Part shown: piece after piece, positions 56,486 through 64,000 of the stretch
How positions within the stretch are numbered: position 1 is the first letter of the stretch
Layout of the letters: every line of letters starts with the position of its first letter
NCBI GenBank assembly: GCA_029449235.1
Contig: JANATG010000018.1
Span: 1,054,001-1,118,000 of the forward strand
From: Linnemannia schmuckeri
Lineage: Eukaryota > Mortierellomycota > Mortierellomycetes > Mortierellales > Mortierellaceae
Direction: 5' to 3'
Length of the DNA: 64,000 nucleotides
The notes under the pieces: model-generated
Told to the model about the DNA's origin: nothing
Database searches by the model: none
Seen by the model: only the letters and a program-made list of their open reading frames with translations
Program-made: the position numbers and the translations under genes

Positions 56486-56872
56486 CATCTCCTTTTGATA
56501 ACATATAAAAATAAACAGATAAAGAATAATGTAACATTTCAGACATGGTATCAAGTTATCAATGACAATCGATAATGGTGGTTGCACACATGCACATTCA
56601 ATTACAACCGCAGCTGTCCTGACTCAAACTGGATCAATTGACTCTTCATATATGTTGTTACCGACTGTTTATTATACGATGGAATGTAGTGTTGGACGTG
56701 TGTGCAAAAGAACTGCGTGTATGTATGTACAAAAATGATGTTGAAACTATGAACAGCTTCTCGGTTCCTTCAAAAAGAAAACTGCAGGCGAAAAAGAGGA
56801 TTCCGTCGGAGACTCAGCCTCCGCCATTATTTTTTCTTTCTCTCCTTGCAATCCACCTCCTAACGACCGTTT
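56486..56872. other. Convergent 3' region
   Basis: AT-rich 3' flank shared by the small protein gene and the low-complexity gene on the other strand; AATAAA at 56510-56515. No gene seen. Confidence 0.5.
56510..56515 (+). terminator. Polyadenylation signal AATAAA of the small fungal protein gene
   Basis: AATAAA on the sense strand 25 bp after the stop codon. Confidence 0.5.
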
Positions 56873-57952
56873 CTAGGAATGATGAGGAAGGATTTGATCC
56901 GTCTCTTCTTGGTCAAGGTGAATCTCATGCACCCGGATGGCCGACATGCCACCTCCAGTATTGCTGTTACTTCTGCTGCTACTGGTGCCAGTACTGCTGC
57001 TACTGGTGCCAGTACTGCTGCTACTGGTGCTGCTTTCTGACCGGACAATGCCTCCGATACTGGCATTGAACGCACTGTGGAGCTCGTCCACACCCAAATT
57101 CCGGCGCTGGTGAGGCTTCAGAAAGTGGTCCTGGTTCCAGTTGAATCCTTTGCTGGAATGTGGGAAGATATGCAGCTCTGATGAGATGGGTACAGCAGAG
57201 TAGATGGCGTCCGTTGTCACGATCATCGATGGTTCTAATATGGGGGATGATTGTTGGTGAGTTGCTTGTTTGAAAGAATGGTCTGCATTACCAAAAGAGC
57301 AATGACTTGAGTATGTTGTACCTTCGTCCAGTCCTTGTGCATCGTCGTTATCATCACCCTCATCGTTGCTCCTGTCATCATTCCCCTCATCCTCTTCAAC
57401 CTCTTGGTTAGTGCTCTCGTTCTGATCAAGTGGCAGTGTGATAGCTTCGGTGTTTCCATTAGCGCCCTTCTTCAGTTCATTCTGCTCCGTCTGCGGCGTC
57501 AAACTGGCTGTCGTTGTTGTTGATGGTGTTGTTGTCGCCATATCCACAAGTGGCGATGCTTGCCCCTGCAGCAACTCGGTCTCAACGCCTGTAGTACCAG
57601 CAGCAACAGCAAGCAATGGTTCAGACGGGAAAAAAGTTGAGGTCGATGCCACTGCCGAGACATCATTCGTCGTCGTCTGTAATTGTTGTGGACACGTAGT
57701 CGTCGCCGTCGTACTCTGAACAGCCAGCGATGCAACCTCAAGCTCCACACCCTCCGTTGCCATATCCACATCACAGTCCTCTACACTGTTATGGTTATTG
57801 TTGTCAGAAATCATGACCTTGGCCTTGAAGGACGGCGAGAGCGAGGCGCCGATATAAGACGCCAGGTCATCATCGCTGGTGCTCTTGTTGAGACTGACTG
57901 CAGCAGACGGCAAAGCGGCATCGTTGGTTGTGTCGCTGTGGTGTTCACCCAT
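56873..57952 (-). CDS. Low-complexity Ser/Thr/acidic protein of unknown function
   Basis: An uninterrupted frame of 359 residues from MGEHHSDTTNDAALPSAAV. Most of it is T/S/A-rich with an acidic middle (EVEEDEGNDDRSNDEGDDNDD), but the start (DDDLASYIGASLSPSFKAKVMI) and the last third (AIYSAVPISSELHIFPHSSKG, FNWNQDHFLKPHQRRNLGVDE, HSAFNASIGGIVRSE) look like real conserved motifs. A 21-bp minisatellite encodes repeats of SSSSTGT before the end MSAIRVHEIHLDQEETDQIL. I do not recognise the family. The non-repetitive motifs support a real gene; splicing was not needed. Confidence 0.65.
   Translation of the reverse strand: MGEHHSDTTNDAALPSAAVSLNKSTSDDDLASYIGASLSPSFKAKVMISDNNNHNSVEDCDVDMATEGVELEVASLAVQSTTATTTCPQQLQTTTNDVSAVASTSTFFPSEPLLAVAAGTTGVETELLQGQASPLVDMATTTPSTTTTASLTPQTEQNELKKGANGNTEAITLPLDQNESTNQEVEEDEGNDDRSNDEGDDNDDAQGLDEGTTYSSHCSFGNADHSFKQATHQQSSPILEPSMIVTTDAIYSAVPISSELHIFPHSSKGFNWNQDHFLKPHQRRNLGVDELHSAFNASIGGIVRSESSTSSSSTGTSSSSTGTSSSRSNSNTGGGMSAIRVHEIHLDQEETDQILPHHS
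56973..57032 (+). repeat. 21-bp coding minisatellite, about three units
   Basis: TGCTGCTACTGGTGCCAGTAC is repeated nearly exactly almost three times. On the - strand it encodes SSSSTGT units in the low-complexity protein. Confidence 0.9.
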
Positions 57953-60439
57953 GGTTGTTGGTTGTTGTTGTCTTGTGGTTGTGAAGGTGGACGTGTTATT
58001 ATTTTGTGCGATGATGTAGTGTGACAAAAAAGAGCAGAACGGTATGTTTGCAAGGAAAGAAGGTACAAAAGCGCGTCGGAGCCGAGAAGAAGGGGGTAGA
58101 AGGGTGTGTTTGAATTGACGCTGCGGTTGGCTGAGTTTAGACTAGGGTGGTGGCGGCGGCGAGGTTGAGTGAGTAAGGTTCTGTCCGTAGCGTGGGGATG
58201 AATGTGAGTTTCGAGTGAATTGAGCAAAAGGCAGTGAAGTGAGGTGTGAATGTAACAAAGAGACGGCTGGAGTGGGTGAATGTGAATGGGAGTGTGAGTC
58301 GATGGGTGCAGGGATGAGTAGCGATAGGGAAGAGAAGGAAATAGAAAGAGAATTAAGACAAAAAGAAAGCAGGAAGGAGGGGAGGGGAGGACCCTATTTA
58401 TCTCACTTTGTTCGTGAAAGGTCTGTGACAGCGAGCATGACCGCAGCTTATTACCTATGGTAGGTAGATGACCAGTAGGGGCTAACAGGAGAACGACACT
58501 CGGGGATATTCCAATTGGCAGGAGAGTGCTTCGCCATGTGGGTATCCTGTCCTTTGCCACCTCTTTCTAAACCCCCACTCAGAAACAGGGCATTCTAGCG
58601 GAGGAGTGACAATTGGCAGTCTCTTCATATTTATTTTTTGCTAGTCCGCAGGGGGAAAAGTAAGGGAAGGCGCAGTGCAAAAACGAACACTTTCAAAGAA
58701 GCTCTGTCGATTAAGAACCCTTTCTTCCTTCCTTCCTTCCTTCCTTCCTTCGATCATATTCTGTATCCGACAAGTTCCCTATCCCCTCGTTAACAGTCGA
58801 AAATCTACAACAAGCGATGGTCGATCTGACACTCCTTTCTCCATTCACCCACTTTCTTATGCGCTTGCATACAAACCTCCTTCCGACGTGTCGTTTTGAG
58901 CTCGTGTCGACTCCTCTCAAGGACACATCACCAATCTGTGTCAATGCTGCGCCCTCACCTTGCCAATGAAGTAGCTACTCCTTCCTGTAACCTCAGGGGA
59001 TACACAGTCAAGAGGAAGAGTGGAAGACCAGAGCGGGGCAGACAGGGGTTATGTACAGTACAGTCAAATTGTTCAATTGACCTTTGTCGTATCGCCTCTC
59101 CTAATACTTCTTCTACAGCTATTTTCATAATACAGGCATACATCTTGATTAGGAATATAAAGAACACCCCTTGCAATGAACCCTCCAGAAACCAAACCTC
59201 TTCCTAGGGTAAGCATTTCTGACACAAACGTGTTTGCATTCCTGCGCCTGACTGCTAGAACAACTGACACACAACTGAACCCTCCTCCATCTCTATAGCC
59301 GAATTCCAGGGAATCGGCAGACAGCCACTTACAAGCTGACATTCAATTAAACAACAGTAAAGTCGCACCAGGTCTCACTATTTAGACTCTGAGGCTCTTT
59401 TTGTCCAGGGGAGTCTATATAACAACGTTTTATTTGCAATGGTACCATGTACCAAAGGAACAACAAATTAACAACGAAGGGAGTATAGATACGTTAGGCT
59501 AGGCTAGGGTGCAACGGTGCTATATACTACTAATAGGAAAGACAAGGGCTCATCTCAAGCAATACTACCAAGTGACTATTTTTGAGGCAGAAATGCAGGT
59601 GGACAGCCAAGATTGGCAATCATGGTACACACTTGGACAAGGAACACACAAGTGACATACATTCGAAACTCGCATGGACGTCTCGTTGATTATGACTGGA
59701 TGCTTCTTTGTTGAAAAAAATGCATGCCCTGATTCAACTTGACGTCGTCAGAAGAAAGGCTTTCTTATTTTCTTGGCAATCTTCTATGACTATTCCCGTC
59801 TGCCTTCTTTCCCCCTATCCGTCGTCATTATGACTGAGTACCATTGGGCTTTAGAACAGAAGGTGTTCCTCGTTTATCTTCTTGTGAATATATACATACC
59901 TCTTTCTCATTTTCAGGACCGTTTCGTCTCACCTCACATAGTCTCCACTTTTTTTGTATCTCATTTTTCTTAGGCACCAGGAACTGATTGTTGATTATTC
60001 AGGCACCATCAGTGGCAAATCGCTCTTTGAACCTTTTTTTCCATCCACTCAACGGAGCAACTAATTGCCATCATTTTCTTGCCCTGAACAGGAAAGCCTG
60101 TTGTTGCTCACTCCTCCTCCTCTCCTTCCTTCTCATCGTTCATTCCTCTTGCTCATCCCTTTCTCATTCCCTTTTTCCATAAAACCTGCCCCTCTTCCTT
60201 TTTCGTTTCTTCTTCTTCTTCTTCTTCGTCTTTCTTCCTCGCTCCTCTTCTTTGTTTGCTATCTCACATTCTTTCCTTGCACCCCCTTTCCCCTTTCAAA
60301 TATCCCTAGAACCAGACAAACCCGTTCAGAATCCCTTCCTCCCTTCCCTTCCCTTCCCTCCTGCATTAGCATAGATTATCCGACCCTGACCCTAATTAAT
60401 TGCACTTTCCCCTTACTTCTTACCATATTCATTACACAC
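57953..60439. other. Divergent intergenic region before the PL14 gene
   Basis: About 2.5 kb with no supported gene. A (TTCC)n microsatellite lies at 58728-58751, ATGTACAGTACA (related to the palindrome near 4.9 and 33.5 kb) at 59051-59062, and a pyrimidine-rich leader at about 60090-60360 before the PL14 start codon. Confidence 0.5.
58728..58751 (+). repeat. (TTCC)n microsatellite
   Basis: Six tandem CTTC/TTCC units in intergenic DNA. Confidence 0.9.
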
Positions 60440-62061
60440 ATGGCTTCTGTTCTCTCGAGGAAGAAGCACCTCTACCTCTCTTCTTCTTCTCACTCTTCCT
60501 CGTCTTCCTTTGTACTCACCCTCTTCCTCACATCATGTCTCCTCAGCACCTCCTACACAACCAGCAATAACTACCTCGTCGCAGCAGAGGCACCCCTGAC
60601 ACACGACCAGCTCTACTCCCAATATGGCTTTATTAAGAACTGGGTCGCCCCCATGCCTAACACACCCATCGCCGCTGCAGGTGTCAACGCCACCCAACCA
60701 GGAGCCGACACCGGTGTCGGATACATTCTTCATAACTGGTCAACCAACTATAAGACCATCACTGTGGGCGCCAATGATATCTCCTTTGTCGCTGACCCCT
60801 TCCCCTCTTCTCCCTCACCAACACCAGCACCAGCACTCAGCAATAACAACTCGACGGTTAAAGCAAACAGCCAAGTGATGCAGATAAACTATCCAAAGGG
60901 ATCCTATGCACCCAAGGCTGGACCTATCACCGGCGGGACCTCCTTCTACGCCAAGCCCTTTGGCGATGACACGCCCTATGAGAAAATGATGATCAGCTAT
61001 GACGTTGCATTCCCTAGTGGATTCGACTGGGTTTTGGGTAAATTCACACTCTTTGCTCATTAACAATTCAAAGGCAAAAAAAAAAGAACACAACGTGATT
61101 CAACTCCTTTTTTCTTGTCAGCAAAACTCGTGCCCGTTAAATTTCGCTCACGCTCCTAACACACCCTCCCCTACCCTTGTTTCTCGTTGTCGTATCACGG
61201 TCTTCGATTGGATCGATTGTTTTTTTTTATAAAATAGGAGGCAAGCTGCCAGGGATCTATGGAGGCAACTCCCATAGCTGTTCGGGAGGGAATCAGTCGA
61301 CGGGGGAGAACTGTCTGAGCATGCGATTGATGTGGCGCCAGGATGGAGGCGGAGAAGGTAATTTTTTACTTTGCTGAATACTGTTCTTTTGCCTGACTGA
61401 CTGAATTGAAACGAGACGTAGTAAAGAATGAACAAAAAGTGGTGGTTATTGTTCTGATACCAGGAATAACAGCATTTTCTCTGTTCTTCAGTATCAATAG
61501 AAGGTGTTTCTAACGTCTCTTTTTTTTTTTGTTTCTTTCGTCCATTTCCTCTTGCCTCTCCGCTTTACAGTATATGCCTATATCCCAGTCTCGGACAACT
61601 CGGCCTTTTGCAAGAATCCAAATGTCCAATGCAACGACCAATTCGGAAAATCCATCGGCCGAGGCCTCCTCTACTTTCCCCCGGGCACCTGGACCCGCAT
61701 CGACATGGTTATGCAACTCAACGAACCCGCAGGTCACAACAACGGCATTCTTGACGTCTATATCAACGGTCTGAAATCAATCTCTATGAACTCGGTTCCC
61801 TACAGGACGACGGGGATGGTGGGCTTTCAGGGGTTGATGTTCTCGACATTCTTTGGTGGCAACACGCCTAATTATGCGACCCCCGTGGATACAAGTGTTT
61901 TCTTTCGGAATGTGCGGTTGAGCGTTGGGGAGCCCGCGAAGTTATATGAGGGCAATGGTGGGAGTAGTGGCGCTGGTGGCAAAATTATCGGATCGAGAGC
62001 AACTCCTAACATTTTGGGTTTCTCTGCGTTTGTTGTCCTCTTGGGCGTCTTCTTTGCATAA
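60440..62061 (+). CDS. Secreted, probably GPI-anchored polysaccharide lyase family 14 protein
   Basis: Three exons (60440-61037, 61238-61357, 61571-62061) give 402 residues. A hydrophobic signal segment (SSFVLTLFLTSCLLSTSYTT, about 23-42) follows a basic SRKKH start. The body has PL14-type motifs: ISYDVAFPSGFDWVLGGKLPG, then IYGGNSHSCSGGN, a CLSMRLMWRQDGGGEVYAYIP strand pair, and INGLKS with late FFRNVRLSVG. The end is a small Gly/Ser linker (GNGGSSGAGGK) and a hydrophobic tail ILGFSAFVVLLGVFFA without charged residues, as in GPI signals. PL14 enzymes cleave alginate or beta-1,4-glucuronan by beta-elimination; a substrate of glucuronic-acid-rich polymers in the fungus's own wall or in food algae is inference. 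Catalytic residues were not identified. Confidence 0.85.
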
Positions 62062-62387
62062 ACAATTGCAACCTTGTATAGTGCCCAGACGTCGCTCGCA
62101 ACGATTCCCCCCCCCCCTCTTTATTTATTCCTTCTTCCATTTTACTATTTTCTCCATTTTCTCCATTTGATACCTCATTTCATTGGCATTCGATCATGTA
62201 TAGTGCAATAAAATAGAAATTGTGTCTCTTTCCTACTGTCACCTTCAGTTGGAAACGATAGCTGGCTGTTTGCTTCTAGGCGAGTTCGTAGGCGGTTCCT
62301 GCAGTTGCATGTTTTTGCTGATGATTTTTCAGGCTCGAAGAAGGAAGAAAAAGGGGCCTTTGTCGCTAGGGCTGAGCACAGCGCTCG

Positions 62388-62418
<31 letters not shown>

Positions 62419-62646
62419 TAATCCAGCGGGCCTCACAAAGCCACTCTCAATCCTCTCCCTTTTTCAGTCTGCCACGACTCACGCTCTCTCCATTCACTTC
62501 ACCATCAAACCATCAGCAACAAATCTCGCAGGACCGCTATTACTGTACAGGAATATCATCGACCATAACGACCCTCCTTCGACCGGGAAACTATGACTAA
62601 AGGAAAAACATATTAACAAGAAAAAATACATTATATACGACAAAAC
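62062..62646. other. Intergenic region between PL14 and AP-3 sigma genes
   Basis: 3' flank of the PL14 gene (AATAAA at 62207-62212, TGTATAGTGC at two places), a 25-nt T tract near 62392-62416, then the promoter and leader of AP-3 sigma. No gene. Confidence 0.5.
62207..62212 (+). terminator. Polyadenylation signal AATAAA of the PL14 gene
   Basis: AATAAA on the sense strand 146 bp after the stop codon, just after TGTATAGTG. Confidence 0.5.
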
Positions 62647-63800
62647 ATGATCAAGTCCGTCCTCATCTTCAATAACCATGGCAACCCGCGCCTGACAAAA
62701 TTCTACCAACCTATCGTAAGCAACCACCCACGAGCCTTTCACTTTTCTCTGCATTTCACAACTTGCAACCACTGGACCAGGAACTCACCTACCCATCCCA
62801 ACGAGTCTCCCGTCTAACATTCTCTCCCACCACCACCAAACCCCTGGTAATATGAATGTAGGACATTGCAACACAACAAGCGCTCATCAAAGAGATCTTC
62901 CAGCTCATCTCAAAACGGCCTGACACTGTCTGCAATTTCTTGGAGGGCTCGCAGATGTTGGGCGGTCAGGATACCCGCGTCATCTACCGCCACTATGCGA
63001 CTTTGTACTTTGTCTTTGTCGTCGATGAATCTGAGAGTGAACTTGGTATCCTGGACCTTATCCAGGTAAGCTATGAGCAAAATGGATCATGGGATAGATT
63101 ATTTGACGCGCTATTAAAGAAAAACTACCTGGCGGATATGCAGTGGATCTACGTTATCGTTGACACTTTCATTATTTTTTCTGTCGTGAATGCTTTTATA
63201 GGTCTTTGTAGAGAGTTTGGATAGATGCTTTGAGAACGTCTGCGAATTGGACCTGGTACGTTAAGAGGGTCTGCCCAAATCGATGTTGTATCCCGCCCAT
63301 GGACATCGCCTACGTGGCATCAGGATAGTTCGCCCAGATACTCACAGGATAGGACACGAAGACATGAGGATAACATGATGTCAAAGGAGACCTTCTATTG
63401 TCAGATTCAAGCGGAAAATTCAGGAAGATACACTTTTCGTTTTGAGCATCACGACATCGACAAAGGGCAAGATATAACTAAACCTTCGTATTGTATGCTC
63501 GTCCACAATTGTAGATCTTTCACTTCAAAGAGGTACACGATATCTTGGCCGAGGTCATCACAGGCGGCATGGTAAGCGATAACACCACAATCATGGCATT
63601 ACATTCCACTTGGGTAGACTTTTATCATTTTTTCGAACCTGAACACGTCTTTTCTAAACTCGTTTTTACATCCAAATGCGACAAAAATCACTATTTAGGT
63701 GCTGGAAACGGATATTGGCGATATTGTGGCGGCAGTACAGGAGGCAGGGAGACTTGCCAAAAAGCCTACAGGACTCTTGGCCCAAAAGTCGCCCTTCTAG
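62647..63800 (+). CDS. APS3: AP-3 adaptor complex sigma subunit
   Basis: Five exons (62647-62715, 62862-63065, 63202-63255, 63515-63571, 63699-63800), all phase 0, give 161 residues. The sequence is a near-textbook AP-3 small chain: MIKSVLIFNNHGNPRLTKFY, CNFLEG, VIYRHYATLYFVFVVDESE, SELGILDLIQ, VFVESLDRCFENVCELDLIF and HDILAEVITGGMVLETD. The longin fold and residues that bind dileucine-type signals with the delta subunit are covered. AP-3 sorts cargo from the Golgi or endosomes to the vacuole/lysosome. Length agrees with fungal Aps3; the tail after GDIVAAV is lineage-variable. Confidence 0.96.
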
Positions 63801-64000
63801 AAGACCCCTTTGCACAATCTAGCGGACCAAAATTAAACCACTACCATCAATCGTCAACCATTTCCTTGTACGAACGGAACAGAATGACAGCGTTGGATGT
63901 TGGGGAAAGGGAGGATTTTACAAAAATAACAACAAAAAATGAGAAAGAGAAAGAGACTATGACGGGGATATGTGAATGGTTCTGGAAGATGTAAGAAAAA
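63801..64000. other. 3' flank at the right edge
   Basis: Follows the AP-3 sigma stop codon; A-rich at the end. No gene seen within 200 bp. Confidence 0.5.

Noticed and set aside
60065..60439. In-frame upstream extension of the PL14 protein
   Set aside because: No upstream ATG is present in that frame, and the sequence is a pyrimidine-rich leader; the signal peptide follows the ATG at 60440.

Overview
The window is nuclear DNA of a filamentous fungus. Genes carry short GT..AG introns (mostly 60-300 nt), mRNA leaders are pyrimidine-rich, and the spliced products are typical eukaryotic housekeeping proteins (RNA polymerase III second-largest subunit, RIO1 kinase, AP-3 sigma, p24 cargo receptor). 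The mix of long poly(A)/poly(T) tracts, CAG/CAA-rich regulatory proteins, a PL14 polysaccharide lyase and a bacterial-type glycyl-tRNA synthetase suggests an early-diverging lineage, most plausibly Mortierellomycota (Mortierella/Linnemannia/Podila). That placement is inference; no rRNA or marker was compared.

Layout. 0.4-4.9 kb: an ERV25/TMED10-like p24 protein and a five-exon protein with a PD-(D/E)XK nuclease-like core. 4.9-18.7 kb: almost 14 kb without a convincing gene, dense in homopolymer tracts and purine/pyrimidine-skewed DNA, leading into 18.7-23.2 kb: a 1430-residue polyglutamine transcription factor with four GLI/ZIC-type zinc fingers. 23.9-33.1 kb is gene-dense: a GNAT acetyltransferase (-), a RIM2-type mitochondrial carrier (+), an NSRP1 splicing factor (-) and the glycyl-tRNA synthetase (+). 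33.1-37.4 kb holds a WD40 relic, a two-exon gene for a small secreted six-cysteine peptide and a degenerate ~46-bp repeat array. 37.4-42.1 kb: a SREK1/SRSF11-like SR protein (+) converging on RIO1 (-). 43.4-47.3 kb: a large low-complexity protein of unknown function (-). 50.5-54.7 kb: Pol III subunit RPC2/RET1 in eight exons (-). 55.8-58.0 kb: a small conserved fungal protein with a mitochondrial-type N-terminus (+) and a low-complexity protein (-). 60.4-63.8 kb: a probable GPI-anchored PL14 lyase and AP-3 sigma (+).

The genes do not form a pathway; each has its own promoter. Several pairs are divergent (NSRP1/GlyRS, GNAT/carrier, RPC2/small protein) or convergent (carrier/NSRP1, SR protein/RIO1). 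The most interesting items are the unannotatable-looking secreted peptide with symmetric cysteine spacing C-x3-C-x6-C-x6-C-x6-C-x3-C, the bacterial-type GlyRS with an open upstream in-frame extension, the PD-(D/E)XK protein, and the structured non-coding DNA at 5-18 kb and 36.4-36.9 kb. Exon boundaries were worked out by hand from splice signals and reading-frame continuity, and every one kept the frame.
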